Part shown: positions 9,062-17,771 of the stretch, piece by piece
How positions within the stretch are numbered: position 1 is the stretch's first letter
Layout: each line of letters begins with the position of its first letter
Source of the DNA: SHXR01 sp046160305
GTDB lineage: Bacteria > Pseudomonadota > Gammaproteobacteria > Burkholderiales > SG8-39
Reading direction: 5' to 3'
DNA: 64,000 bases
NCBI GenBank assembly: GCA_046160305.1
Contig: JBJXGX010000041.1
Span: 37,600-101,599 of the forward strand
Made by a program: the position numbers and the translations under genes
Notes under the pieces: model-generated
Told to the model about the DNA's origin: nothing
Database searches by the model: none
What the model saw: the letters and a program-made list of their open reading frames with translations, nothing else

Positions 9062-9135
9062 CATGATGAGCATGATGACGAAGAGTGGGTGCCGGTGGTA
9101 AAGGCCCTCGGATTCATGGTCGAGGAATCATGCGA

Positions 9136-9333
9136 CTACTTGCGCGGCAGCCGCACGGAACGTCGCGGCGCCCGATCCTTCGGCGACAAACCCGCTTCGA
9201 TGCGAAGCACCCGCTTTTCGTGATCGAGCATCCAGTCGGCGAGCCGCCGCACATCGGCGGCGGTCGTATCCAATTGCGCTTTGACTGCGGCCAGCCCGGT
9301 CAGCCGATCGAGGATCTCGGTGACGAGGCTCAT
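9136..9333 (-). CDS. Small coiled-coil protein paired with a ribbon-helix-helix protein
   Basis: Unrecognised 65-residue protein. It is predicted to be mostly helical (LVTEILDRLTGLAAVKAQLD, then DVRRLADWMLDHEKRVLRIE) with a basic tail. Its ATG overlaps the stop of the upstream ribbon-helix-helix gene (ATGA), so the two are translationally coupled. The heptad-like spacing suggests it binds the helical C-terminus of that neighbour. It resembles no toxin I know. Confidence 0.5.
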   Translation of the reverse strand: MSLVTEILDRLTGLAAVKAQLDTTAADVRRLADWMLDHEKRVLRIEAGLSPKDRAPRRSVRLPRK

Positions 9334-9614
9334 CGCGCCGACTTGCGCAGTCGATCACGCTCGGCAAAGACCGCGCGCAGATGGTCGTTGGTCGCGACCA
9401 GCGTGCGGCGCATGTCATCGAGCATCACCTGCGCCTGGCGGGTCGCCTGATCGAGCAACACGAGCTCGTCCGCGCCGATTCCGGCAAGATAGGCATCCAC
9501 TGCGCGGCGAACCTCCTCGGCCACGTTTGTCTTGTTGGCTTGCGCACGAGCCTGCAATGCGCGCTTCTGGGTCGGCTTCAAATGGATCGGGGTCACCTGC
9601 ATTGCTTCGGCCAT
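9330..9614 (-). CDS. Ribbon-helix-helix (CopG/Arc-like) protein with helical C-terminus
   Basis: Small protein of 94 residues from the ATG at 9614, preceded by GAGG. Residues about 5-45 (TPIHLKPTQKRALQARAQ, then NVAEEVRRAVDAYLAG) fit a beta strand plus two helices, the ribbon-helix-helix DNA-binding fold. The remainder is a long helix. Proteins of this type often repress their own promoter; a palindrome overlapping a good promoter lies just upstream (9642-9675). It is the only candidate regulator in the window and is coupled to a small coiled-coil gene, as in toxin-antitoxin-like or plasmid-partition-like modules. Confidence 0.6.
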   Translation of the reverse strand: MAEAMQVTPIHLKPTQKRALQARAQANKTNVAEEVRRAVDAYLAGIGADELVLLDQATRQAQVMLDDMRRTLVATNDHLRAVFAERDRLRKSAR

Positions 9615-9641
9615 TGCATCCTCTACGATCCTGGAACATAC

Positions 9642-9675
9642 ACATATAGTGTATATGTCCATGTTCGCCTGTCAA
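9642..9675 (-). promoter_or_regulatory. Promoter with overlapping palindrome (likely autoregulatory operator)
   Basis: On the minus strand, TTGACA at 9675-9670 is followed after 16 bp by TACACT as a -10 candidate. Overlapping the -10 is a perfect palindrome at 9642-9658, ACATATA-GTG-TATATGT with 7-bp arms. It lies about 30 bp upstream of the ribbon-helix-helix start, the usual position for an autorepressor operator. Confidence 0.55.
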
Positions 9676-9699
9676 GCAACTCCGACAGATCTGCCCCCC

Positions 9700-11163
9700 C
9701 TATAACACCCGCAACGACCCCATCATCCCCCCCTGCTGGTGCTGCAGGATATGACAGTGGAACATCCAGTCTCCCGGATTGTCGGCAACGAAGGCAAACT
9801 CGACTGCGCCGTTGGGATCCACGATGACCGTGTCCCGCCATTCACGATAACGCGTCGGCCTGCCATTGACCGACAGCACACGAAACGCGTGTCCGTGCAG
9901 ATGCATCGGATGCGACCACACCGTGCGATTGTCGATGCGAATGATGTTGGAGGTGCCCTGCCGCACGGTGATCAACGGCTCGTGCATGTGATCGTTCGCG
10001 GCAATCCCGTTCATCGCCCATGCCATGCCGTGTTCGCGTACGAGCTGATCGACCGGAATGTCCTTGCCGTGCACACGCGCCGATTTCATGCGGCTGCGCG
10101 CGCCGCCATCGAGAATAATTTCATGGCGTTCGGCGCGATCGAGGTCGGGCTCCGGTAACGCGTTCGATGCGAGTCCGCGAAAGTCCGGGCGCGCCGCCGC
10201 GGTTCCCTGCCCGATGAGCGTGCGCATCACATATTCGCGCCGCTCATCGAAACGATCGCGAATCGTGACATTTCCGGCGGGCATGTCGAGCATCAGATCG
10301 ACCCGCTGCGCGGCGCCGATCGCCACGCCGCCATCGGGGACCGGATGCGGTTCGATCGGATGTCCGTCCAACGCAACGATGAGCGGCGCCGCACCGGCAA
10401 ACGCCAACGTGAAGGTGCGCGCGGACGATGCGTTCAATAGACGCAGGCGGATCCGTGTGCCCGCCTTCACTTCGAGCGGCTGCGGATCCGCATCGCGAAA
10501 CATCGCGAGCTTGCCATTGACGGTCACCGTATTGCCGATGCGCCCGGCATGCGACATGTCGCGCGGATCCTCGAAATCAGTGCGCATGCCGCCCGCGCGA
10601 TCGAGCAGCCAATCGGCGATCACCCAAACCCAGTCCTCGTCGACCGCGGGTGCCGTGGCTGCTTCCACGATCAACGCGCCATAGAGGCCACGGGTCACCT
10701 GTTCGAAGCCGCGAATATGCGGGTGATACCAATAGGTACCGGCATCGCGCAACGGCAATCGATAACGGAACGATTGCCCCGGTTCGATCGGCGCCTGCGA
10801 GACGTGCGGGACGCCATCCATTGCGATCGGTACGCGAACGCCATGCCAGTGGACGGTCGTTGCTTCCGGCAATTCGTTCAACACATCGATGTCGACTGTC
10901 TCGCCTTGACGGAAGCGCAGGACCGGGCCCGGCGACGACCCGTTATAGCCCCAGACCTCGGTGGGCTGATCTACCGGGAGTCCGAGATCCTGCCGCGCCG
11001 GCGCAGGACGCAACGTGAATGCCGGTGGCCGCTGCGGCACTTGGGCACACGCAATCAGGGCCGGCAATGTGGTCGCGGCAAACGGCAGGGTTGCCAGCGC
11101 ACGCAAGACGCTACGACGCTCCAGGGTCGCGAGGTCCACAGGCGTTTTCGTCGGCAGTCGCAT
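9700..11163 (-). CDS. Multicopper oxidase (laccase-like)
   Basis: Three-domain copper oxidase that oxidises phenols or metal ions and reduces oxygen to water, 487 residues from the ATG at 11163. All copper motifs are present: HWHG, WYHPH, HPMHLHGHAF and HCHILQHQQGGMM, so the T1 and the trinuclear centres should both be intact. The N-terminus has ERRSVLRALA followed by a hydrophobic stretch and LIAC. This could be a Tat signal with a lipobox-like cysteine, pointing to a periplasmic or membrane-anchored protein. The beta-propeller gene is transcribed divergently 62 bp away. Substrate is unknown. Confidence 0.87.
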   Translation of the reverse strand: MRLPTKTPVDLATLERRSVLRALATLPFAATTLPALIACAQVPQRPPAFTLRPAPARQDLGLPVDQPTEVWGYNGSSPGPVLRFRQGETVDIDVLNELPEATTVHWHGVRVPIAMDGVPHVSQAPIEPGQSFRYRLPLRDAGTYWYHPHIRGFEQVTRGLYGALIVEAATAPAVDEDWVWVIADWLLDRAGGMRTDFEDPRDMSHAGRIGNTVTVNGKLAMFRDADPQPLEVKAGTRIRLRLLNASSARTFTLAFAGAAPLIVALDGHPIEPHPVPDGGVAIGAAQRVDLMLDMPAGNVTIRDRFDERREYVMRTLIGQGTAAARPDFRGLASNALPEPDLDRAERHEIILDGGARSRMKSARVHGKDIPVDQLVREHGMAWAMNGIAANDHMHEPLITVRQGTSNIIRIDNRTVWSHPMHLHGHAFRVLSVNGRPTRYREWRDTVIVDPNGAVEFAFVADNPGDWMFHCHILQHQQGGMMGSLRVL

Positions 11164-11225
11164 TCCTGAGAGAATAGCGGCAAATTCGATCATCGAGAAT
11201 TTCGCGACCAAAAGGAAGAGCTCGC

Positions 11226-11867
11226 ATGAGACACACCCCAGTCGGGCCTGCTTTGCTGCGCCTGGTATCGAACGCGGTCGTGTTCCTCGACGTCAAGGCG
11301 AAGAAGGTCGCCTTCGAGGTGAAAACGAAAGGCGACGACCCCGAGCATCCGGTCTTCAGCCCGGACGGCAAATGGGTCTACGTGGGCGCCGAAGAGGACG
11401 ATCAGGTCGACATCATCGATGTGCAGAAGCGGACGCAGGTGGCCCAGACCAAGGTCGCCGCACGGCCGCGTGGCACCGCGTTTTCACCGGATGGCAAGTT
11501 CGCGTTCGTCGCCTGCGAACAAGCGGATACGTTTTTCAAGCTTGACGTGAGCACACACAAGGTCGTCGCCAGCACCAAGGCGGGCCAGCGCAGCAACGGG
11601 GTCACGATGAGCCCCGATGGCAAGACCGTCTATGTGAGCAACGGACGCGACGATACCGTGAGCTTCTACGGCACCGCGACCCTCAAGGAAACGAAGACCG
11701 TCAAGGTTGGACAACGCCCCTGGAACATGGCGCTCACGCCGGACGGCAAGAAACTCTATGTAGCGAACGGCCGCTCGAATGCGATTTCGGTGATCGATAC
11801 CCAGAAAGGCGAGAAGCCCACCGACATCGCGGTGGAGCAGTTGCCGTGGGGTGTGGTGATCCGGTAG
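11226..11867 (+). CDS. YVTN-type beta-propeller protein, apparently short at the N-terminus
   Basis: Beta-propeller of repeated blades (SPDGKWVYVG, SPDGKFAFVA, SPDGKTVYVS, TPDGKKLYVA; about 42-residue period), 213 residues. Relatives are usually 300 residues or more with a signal peptide and six or seven blades; only about five blades are visible. The start MRHTPVGPALLRLVS looks like the first half of a signal peptide joined directly to blade sequence, which suggests an internal deletion. AAAGGAAGAG precedes the ATG. Secreted propellers of this type often accompany redox enzymes, which fits the divergent multicopper oxidase. Confidence 0.65.
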   Translation: MRHTPVGPALLRLVSNAVVFLDVKAKKVAFEVKTKGDDPEHPVFSPDGKWVYVGAEEDDQVDIIDVQKRTQVAQTKVAARPRGTAFSPDGKFAFVACEQADTFFKLDVSTHKVVASTKAGQRSNGVTMSPDGKTVYVSNGRDDTVSFYGTATLKETKTVKVGQRPWNMALTPDGKKLYVANGRSNAISVIDTQKGEKPTDIAVEQLPWGVVIR

Positions 11868-11927
11868 GTCGAGACACGGCGAGCCGGGCGGAGTTTTTTG
11901 CTTCGAGGTCAATCGTTTGAGAACTGA

Positions 11928-12383
11928 ATGGACCCAGCCATGAGCCCTCAGGAATACATTGAGCAGCGCGTCGATGACCAGATCAAGTGGCTGTCGGCGA
12001 AGAGTCGCTGGAATCAGGATTGGTTCAAACGCCTGCGGTTGTGCGAACTGATCCTTGCGGCCGCGATTCCATTTCTCGCCGCCTATGCGGACGCGGATCT
12101 TTACGTCAAGCTCGCCGTGGCGCTCGTTGGGGTCATCATCGCTATCCTTGCGGGGATGCTCGCGCTCTATCGATTCCAGGAACTTTGGATTGAGTACCGC
12201 GCCACGGCCGAAGCGCTCAAGCGGGAGAAGATGCTGTTCGAGACAAAGGTCGATCCTTACAAGGGCGACGATGGGTTCGAGCGGTTCGTCATGCGCATCG
12301 AAGGGATTCTCGGCGCCGAGAATTCACGCTGGGCCGAGGCGACGAATTCGGCAGCGGCGGGAACTGTCGTGGCCGCGAAGTAG
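11928..12383 (+). CDS. DUF4231 domain membrane protein
   Basis: Small membrane protein, 151 residues, matching the DUF4231 pattern: an N-terminal amphipathic region (YIEQRVDDQIKWLSAKSRWN), two adjacent transmembrane helices at about 40-80, and a conserved cytoplasmic tail (FQELWIEYRATAEALKREK, then the FERFVMRIEGILGAEN stretch). Function is unknown; related proteins are often near stress or defence genes. The ATG at 11928 or the Met four residues later could be used. PagP begins 19 bp downstream. Confidence 0.75.
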   Translation: MDPAMSPQEYIEQRVDDQIKWLSAKSRWNQDWFKRLRLCELILAAAIPFLAAYADADLYVKLAVALVGVIIAILAGMLALYRFQELWIEYRATAEALKREKMLFETKVDPYKGDDGFERFVMRIEGILGAENSRWAEATNSAAAGTVVAAK

Positions 12384-12401
12384 CCACCAGGCCCTGCAAC
12401 C

Positions 12402-13001
12402 GTGCATAGCGTCCGGCAATCGCTGCGATACGCCATGGCCGGCGCCATGATGGCGGTTGCGCTCGCTCCGATTCCATTCCATTGCCGCGCCGAAGAGGAA
12501 TCAGGTCTTGTCCGTCGGACCGTCGCGCGTCTCGCCGGCGAAATGGCGAGCATCTATCGCGAGGGCCGAACCGATCTCTACCTCTCGGGCTACTACTGGC
12601 ATTTGCCATTCGCGTATTCCGAGGAACGACGCCGCGAGCTCAACGATCGAGCCTTTGGATTCGGTCTCGGACGGACCCTCATCGATGCACGCGGCAACGA
12701 ACGCGGCCTTTTCGCAACGGCAAGCCGGAGCTCCCATTTCAAACCGCAGTACGCGGCGGGCTACCTGTGGCTCGCGCGGTGGCCTTTGATCGATGACCTC
12801 CACGTTGGTGCCGGGTTTGCCGCGTTCATTTTCGCGCGGAGCGATATCTACCACTATTTTCCGCTGCCGGGGATCGTGCCGATCGGCAGCGTCGGAACCG
12901 GCCGTGCCGCTCTGTACGTCACGTATCTTCCGCATATCAGCAACGGCATCACTGGCCGAGGAAACGTGATCTACGCGTTCGCGCGCCTCGGCTTCGACTG
13001 A
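12402..13001 (+). CDS. pagP: Lipid A palmitoyltransferase PagP
   Basis: Outer-membrane beta-barrel enzyme that transfers palmitate from phospholipid to lipid A, 199 residues including a signal peptide that ends near HCRA. The amphipathic helix (SIYREGRTDLYLSGYYWHLPF) and barrel strands (AAGYLWLARWP, GAGFAAFIFARSDI, YVTYLPHISNGITGRGNVIY) fit PagP. The catalytic histidine is H67. At the position of the usual Asp-Ser pair the sequence reads SRSSHFKPQ (about 108-116), so the Asp is replaced. The start is GTG; an ATG at 12435 would shorten the signal peptide. Confidence 0.8.
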   Translation: MHSVRQSLRYAMAGAMMAVALAPIPFHCRAEEESGLVRRTVARLAGEMASIYREGRTDLYLSGYYWHLPFAYSEERRRELNDRAFGFGLGRTLIDARGNERGLFATASRSSHFKPQYAAGYLWLARWPLIDDLHVGAGFAAFIFARSDIYHYFPLPGIVPIGSVGTGRAALYVTYLPHISNGITGRGNVIYAFARLGFD

Positions 13002-13045
13002 GGGACTGTCGTAGTGACTCTTCCCGAATAAAGGCGACGGGACTT

Positions 13046-14353
13046 CTACCGCATCACCGACGGCAACCACGTCGCGATCGGCGGAAACAGGAAGATCAAT
13101 GCGAGCGCCAGGGTCGACAGCAGCATGTAGGCAATGCTCGCTTTCCACACGTCGCTCATCGACGCATCGGGCACGACGCCCTTCAATACGAACAGCGCGA
13201 GCCCATAGGGCGGGGAGATCGTTGCGATCTCCAGGGTGATCAGCATCATGAGGCCGAACCAGACCGGATCGAATGCGAGCACCTTCACGAGGGGCATATA
13301 GATCGGAATCGAAATCATCATGAGCGCGAGCTCGTCGAGAAACGTGCCCAGGATGATCGCGGTGGCGAGCATGCCGACGAGAATGAGCCACGGCGGGAAT
13401 CCGGATTCGGTGGCGAACGACACAAGCTTCGAGGTGGTGCCGGTGAACGCGAGGATCTGGCTGAATGCGGCGGCGCTGATAATGATGAGAAAAACCATCG
13501 AGGTGATTTTCACCGAATCGAAGAGCGCGATCCGCAGCACGCGCCACGACAATCGGCGGTAGATCCCCATCACCACGAGCGAGCCCAGCACGCCGATCGC
13601 CGCCGCCTCGGATGGTGTGGCGATTCCAAAGAGCATCACGCCCCACACGCTCAAGGTAACGATCAGGATCGGACTGATACGCACCAAAGCGCCCAGGCGT
13701 TCAAGCCAGCCTACGGGTTCGACGTCAATGCGCGGTGCAACGGACGGATTGATCCGCACGCGAATCAGGATGTAGACGACATAGAGCGTGGCGAGAAGCA
13801 ACCCCGGGATGATCCCCGAAATCAGCAGATCACCGACTGGGATCTGTCCGAGCGAGCCAAGCAGGACCCCGAGAACGCTCGGCGGGATGATCATCGCCAG
13901 ACATCCGCTGCCAAGAATCGGCCCGAGCGCCATCTCCTTGCTATACCCGCGACGCCGCATTTCCGGTGCAAGGGTGGAGCCGAGGACCGCAACACCTGAC
14001 ACCGCTGAACCGCTCATCGTTCCGAACAGCGTACCGGCTCCGACCGACACCAGCGCGAGGCTGCCGCGGACGCCGCCGACCCACTTGCCCACGGCATCCA
14101 GCACGATCGACACGACACCAGACTGGAAGAGCAGCTCTCCCATCAGAATGAACAACGGCACGGCCACCAATGGAAACGACGCGATGCTCGCAAAGGCCGA
14201 GACGGTCAATAACGAAAAGCCGTCCACGCCCCCCATCCAGAAGTAGACGGCGATGAAGTTGAACAAGGTGAACGAGAACGCGACCGGCAATCCGGACAAG
14301 AAGAAAATCGACAGGACGACGAGGATGATCGCCAGATACGCCCACCACTCCAT
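13046..14353 (-). CDS. dctM: TRAP transporter large permease (DctM), system 1
   Basis: Ion-coupled large membrane subunit of a TRAP transporter, 435 residues. It has the multi-pass DctM layout, with the FPLVAVPLFILMGELLFQSG loop, LFGTMSGSAVSGVAVLGS hairpin, ILGSGCLAMIIPPSVLGVL and ISPPYGLALFVLKGVVPD near the C-terminus. It is the last gene of the minus-strand operon, preceded by the small permease and binding protein. TRAP systems import carboxylates or related anions; this one cannot be assigned further. Confidence 0.9.
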   Translation of the reverse strand: MEWWAYLAIILVVLSIFFLSGLPVAFSFTLFNFIAVYFWMGGVDGFSLLTVSAFASIASFPLVAVPLFILMGELLFQSGVVSIVLDAVGKWVGGVRGSLALVSVGAGTLFGTMSGSAVSGVAVLGSTLAPEMRRRGYSKEMALGPILGSGCLAMIIPPSVLGVLLGSLGQIPVGDLLISGIIPGLLLATLYVVYILIRVRINPSVAPRIDVEPVGWLERLGALVRISPILIVTLSVWGVMLFGIATPSEAAAIGVLGSLVVMGIYRRLSWRVLRIALFDSVKITSMVFLIIISAAAFSQILAFTGTTSKLVSFATESGFPPWLILVGMLATAIILGTFLDELALMMISIPIYMPLVKVLAFDPVWFGLMMLITLEIATISPPYGLALFVLKGVVPDASMSDVWKASIAYMLLSTLALALIFLFPPIATWLPSVMR

Positions 14354-14372
14354 TCGGTTCTCCGGTGACTGA

Positions 14373-14903
14373 TCAGGCCGCTACGGCTGCGCTTCGCGAG
14401 GGTTTCGCGAATGCGCGGCGGATGAACTGCAATGTCAACAGCAGGAGGCCCGGTGGAATGATGGCCATGATCAGCCACTTCTTGACCAGCACCGACTTGA
14501 AGAGGATTTCGCCGGTTCCGTAGATCTCCCAGATGTACCCGGCGCTTACCCAGCAGAACAACCCGCATGCACCCGCACCGACGAGCGAGGTGATCATGTG
14601 AAGCGTCTCGCGTACCCGCGCGGGCAGCACTTCGATCAGAAGCTCGACCTTGACATGGCCCTCTTCCTTCAACACCCATGCGCCGCCGAGAAACGCGAGA
14701 TAGAGGAGCGAATACTCGCTGAACTCGACGACCCAGCGCGTCGGTTTGTTGAACACATACCGCATGACGACTTCGAATGTGACGCCGCACACCAGCGCAA
14801 CAAGAATGACGACCGCCGCAACAACGAACGCGAATAGCGCGGCATCGAGCAGGCGGCCCGCCTTCTGCATGAAACGCCATCGTGTGACTGACGACAGGTT
14901 CAA
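14373..14903 (-). CDS. dctQ: TRAP transporter small permease (DctQ), system 1
   Basis: Four-helix small membrane subunit of a TRAP transporter, 176 residues. Typical features are FEVVMRYVFNKPTRWVVEFS after helix 1 and EEGHVKVELLIEVLPARVR before helix 3. The TTG start at 14903 has AGAAG upstream; an ATG at 14870 is an alternative without a clear ribosome site. It lies between binding protein and large permease in the usual order. Confidence 0.85.
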   Translation of the reverse strand: MNLSSVTRWRFMQKAGRLLDAALFAFVVAAVVILVALVCGVTFEVVMRYVFNKPTRWVVEFSEYSLLYLAFLGGAWVLKEEGHVKVELLIEVLPARVRETLHMITSLVGAGACGLFCWVSAGYIWEIYGTGEILFKSVLVKKWLIMAIIPPGLLLLTLQFIRRAFAKPSRSAAVAA

Positions 14904-14941
14904 GGAGCGCCGCTCTTCTTCGCAGATACGGTGAGCGCGAT

Positions 14942-15937
14942 CTACTTTGGCGCGTACCGTTTCACGATTTCCACCAGACCCGGCCCATACTTCGGGGATG
15001 GCCCGGTCAGGAATATTTTCGTTCCTGCTTCCCAGTGGGCGCGCCGAATCCTGACCATGTCCTCATCGGTGGTCGCGATGTTCTGAATGCCCATCTTCGC
15101 CATCGCCGCGTCTTCGGCTTTTTCCTTGGCCAAATAATAGTCAGGCACTTCTTTTTCTATTTCGATCATCGCATCGACAAGAATCTTCTTCACATCGGCC
15201 GAGAGACCGTCGAATAGCTTCGCGTTGATGAGCGCGACATCGGTGCCCACCCACCAGGGCGGTGTCACCTTGAACTTCACTGCGCGCGCGTAACCCGGGC
15301 CCGTCACCGCCACGGCCGGCCATGCGAAGCCATCGACGATGCCCGTCTCGAGCGCGGTGAGCAGTTCAGCGGGCGGCACGGTCACGGTCGAGGCCCCCAA
15401 TGCCTTCAGCACCGGCTCGTAGACGGGTGTCGTGCGGAGCTTGATCCCGGTGAGGTCCGCCTTCTGGATCGGCTTCTTCAGATAGACATTGAAGCGCATC
15501 TGCAATGGAAATCCGAGCACCGCGACGCCCGCCTTCTCGCGCGTGACCTTATCGAGCGCATCGGCAAGCCCGGACGCACGCAGCTCGGCCGGCGTCGCAC
15601 CGAATCCGAACCATGTTGCGTTCAACTCGGGCAAGGCACCCGCCACATAGGCCGTCGAGGTCACCACAGTCGAGAAGACGCCTCGTTTCAGCGGCTCAAG
15701 TTGCTCGAACGAGGGATAGACCTCGGGCCCGCCAACGTAATCGATGCGAACCTTGCCGGCGCCCCGATCGTTGACGCGCTTTACCCAGTCCATGTACTTG
15801 TCGACGAAGCTGAGGCTCTTGTCCCAGGCGGTGACCGCCTTGAGGACCACCGGCTGTTGGGCCAGTGCACTGGTCGCGGTAATCAGCGATGCGAGGGCCA
15901 CCGCGAAGCGGCCCGCCGGTGCTTTTATTTCGATCAT
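14942..15937 (-). CDS. dctP: TRAP transporter substrate-binding protein (DctP), system 1
   Basis: Periplasmic DctP-family binding protein, 331 residues. The ATG at 15937 is chosen because AAAAGGGGAAG precedes it and a signal peptide ending at ALAQ follows. Family landmarks are GLADALDK, LTGIKLRTTPVYEPVLKALG (the ligand-contacting Arg lies in this stretch) and ELLTALETGIVDGFAWP. First gene of TRAP operon 1. The ligand is probably an organic acid and is otherwise unknown. Confidence 0.88.
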   Translation of the reverse strand: MIEIKAPAGRFAVALASLITATSALAQQPVVLKAVTAWDKSLSFVDKYMDWVKRVNDRGAGKVRIDYVGGPEVYPSFEQLEPLKRGVFSTVVTSTAYVAGALPELNATWFGFGATPAELRASGLADALDKVTREKAGVAVLGFPLQMRFNVYLKKPIQKADLTGIKLRTTPVYEPVLKALGASTVTVPPAELLTALETGIVDGFAWPAVAVTGPGYARAVKFKVTPPWWVGTDVALINAKLFDGLSADVKKILVDAMIEIEKEVPDYYLAKEKAEDAAMAKMGIQNIATTDEDMVRIRRAHWEAGTKIFLTGPSPKYGPGLVEIVKRYAPK

Positions 15938-15956
15938 GTCTTCCCCTTTTAAAATG

Positions 15957-15977
15957 ACGCTGCGCACCGCGCAGCGT
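15957..15977 (-). terminator. Perfect hairpin between the metallo-hydrolase and TRAP operon 1
   Basis: ACGCTGCGC and GCGCAGCGT form a perfect 9-bp stem with a 3-base loop, followed on the minus strand by CATTTTAAAAG. It lies 25 bp 3' of the metallo-beta-lactamase-fold gene and 19 bp 5' of dctP. It could terminate upstream transcripts or attenuate the TRAP operon. The T-run is short, so confidence is moderate. Confidence 0.45.
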
Positions 15978-16002
15978 CTCGACGGTTTTGATCGTTCCGT
16001 GT

Positions 16003-16806
16003 CTACCAGTTGCCCGGTTCCACATCGAGTCGCGCGACAATCCCCTTCAACTCGGACTTGGGCGCCGGAAATCGCTGCAGCACCAACGGATCATGCCCAG
16101 GAATCACATGCTTCGGCGAGCTTGCCAGCGCATAGGCACGCTGATGGCCCTTCAGCATGTCGAACACGTTGTAGACGATCGGAAACGGGCGGCCCTGTTC
16201 CATGTTCGCATACATGTGCGCCGCATCCGCCGCGAGTACCACCCAGCCGATTCGCGTCCAGACCCGCACCATCTGCAAACCCATCGTGTGGCCGCCCACA
16301 TGGTGAACCGTGATGCCGGGTGCGATCTCGTCGTCGCCGTCGTGGAAGACGATGCGATCCTCGAACACGCGCTCGACCATCGTCGTCACATCCTTCGCGG
16401 TAAATGGCCCGCGCAACGCCGGCATGCACATGCAGGGGCCGGTCGCATATTGCATCTCCTTTTCCTGCACATGAAAGCGCGCCTTGGGAAAGAGATGGTG
16501 GCTCCCGCAGTGATCGTAGTGGAAGTGGGTGATGATCACGTCTTCCACCTTTGCGTGGTCGACTCCGATCAACTTCAATCCATCACCACAATCACGATCG
16601 ACGACTCGTCCGCGTTTCTTGCCCTCGGCCGCATCGAACCCGGTGTCGACGACCCATGCGCGATCACCGCCCTTGATCGCCCACACGAAGTAATCGATCG
16701 GACCCGGCCCGTCGTGCGGATCACCCCCGATGAAATTGTCCGCCATCTTGCGAATATGGCTGCCGTATTTCACGGCGTAGATCTCGTAGATTGGTGTTTG
16801 ACTCAT
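16003..16806 (-). CDS. Metallo-beta-lactamase-fold hydrolase (N-acyl homoserine lactonase-like)
   Basis: Zinc hydrolase of the MBL fold, 267 residues. The metal motif HFHYDHCG (HxHxDH) is intact, with a later His in VGGHTMG, Asp in LAADAAH and the C-terminal His in VIPGHDP. The overall pattern resembles the AHL-lactonase/MBL group that opens lactone rings. It may quench acyl-homoserine lactones or hydrolyse a catabolic lactone; the adjacent degradative genes favour the latter. Next upstream is a hydroxyacid dehydrogenase gene 66 bp away. Confidence 0.8.
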   Translation of the reverse strand: MSQTPIYEIYAVKYGSHIRKMADNFIGGDPHDGPGPIDYFVWAIKGGDRAWVVDTGFDAAEGKKRGRVVDRDCGDGLKLIGVDHAKVEDVIITHFHYDHCGSHHLFPKARFHVQEKEMQYATGPCMCMPALRGPFTAKDVTTMVERVFEDRIVFHDGDDEIAPGITVHHVGGHTMGLQMVRVWTRIGWVVLAADAAHMYANMEQGRPFPIVYNVFDMLKGHQRAYALASSPKHVIPGHDPLVLQRFPAPKSELKGIVARLDVEPGNW

Positions 16807-16872
16807 ACATGCTCCCTCGCGAATGCTCGCCCTCTCCGATCAACGAAGAAGGCGCTTTATACCTTTCAGCCT

Positions 16873-17763
16873 TCAACCTTCACGCTTCTTCACAACGACA
16901 CCAGCCCAACGCTCCGGCAGCTTCACGATCTCGGTGAAATCACAATCCGGCCCAAGCTGCTGATTGGCGTGCAGCCACATCTGCTTCACCGCGCTGCCGA
17001 TCATCATCGGCACACCAAGCGCTTCCGCTTCGTCCACGCACAGGCGGACGTCTTTCCATAGCAGGCCCGTCGTGAAGCCGAAATCGAACGTACGCGGCAA
17101 CACCGACTTGGGAAACTTGTCGCGCGACGCGGTGTTCATGCCGCTGCCTGAATTGATGACATCGATCATCACCGCCGGATCGAGCCCTGCTTTCACGCCG
17201 AGCACGACCGCCTCCGACGTCGCCGCCATCGCGGTGGCAGACAGCAGGTTGTTGCAGAGCTTCATCATCTGCCCCATGCCGGGCTTCTCGCCGATGAAGA
17301 ACACCTTGCCGATGTGGCCGAGCATCGGCGCCAAGGTTTCGTACATAGGTCTGGGGCATGCGACCATCACCGCGAGCGTGCCTTTCACCGCTCCGGCGAT
17401 GCCGCCTGACACCGGGGAATCCACACCGGTGATGCCTTTCGCGGCCAACGCCGCGGCAACCTTCTGCGCGACCCGCGGGCCGGTCGTCGACAAGTCGATC
17501 ACGGTCTTCACCTTCGTGCCGGATGAGACGGCGTTCGCAACCGCCTCGACCACGGTTGGCGTAGGCAAGCTGAGCAACACGGTCGCGACTTTCGAGGCGA
17601 GATCAACCGGCGATGCAGCCGCCGTCGCACCCTTTGCCACCAACGCCTTGACGGTCTCGGCATTCGTATCGAACACCGTCACCTGGAAACCGGCCGCCAA
17701 TAGCCGGCTCGCCATGGGATTGCCCATCCGGCCGAGCCCGATGAAACCGACTTGCTTGTCCAT
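16873..17763 (-). CDS. NAD(P)-dependent beta-hydroxyacid dehydrogenase (3-hydroxyisobutyrate dehydrogenase family)
   Basis: Cytosolic oxidoreductase, 296 residues. The N-terminal Rossmann motif is GLGRMGNPMA, substrate-binding DSPVSGG is present (about 120-126), and the catalytic lysine region KLCNNLLSATAMA follows. The C-terminal helical domain is complete. It oxidises or reduces a beta-hydroxyacid or a tartronate semialdehyde-like substrate. Its last codons (KKREG, stop) fall in a GTGAAG-type simple repeat that continues past the stop. It begins 8 bp after the carboxymuconolactone decarboxylase-like gene, so both are in one operon. Confidence 0.85.
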   Translation of the reverse strand: MDKQVGFIGLGRMGNPMASRLLAAGFQVTVFDTNAETVKALVAKGATAAASPVDLASKVATVLLSLPTPTVVEAVANAVSSGTKVKTVIDLSTTGPRVAQKVAAALAAKGITGVDSPVSGGIAGAVKGTLAVMVACPRPMYETLAPMLGHIGKVFFIGEKPGMGQMMKLCNNLLSATAMAATSEAVVLGVKAGLDPAVMIDVINSGSGMNTASRDKFPKSVLPRTFDFGFTTGLLWKDVRLCVDEAEALGVPMMIGSAVKQMWLHANQQLGPDCDFTEIVKLPERWAGVVVKKREG

Positions 17764-17771
17764 GGAGGGTC

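Noticed and set aside
12501..13646. 381-codon minus-strand frame across pagP and dctM.
   Set aside because: It crosses two genes with known motifs in other frames and has no recognisable domain.
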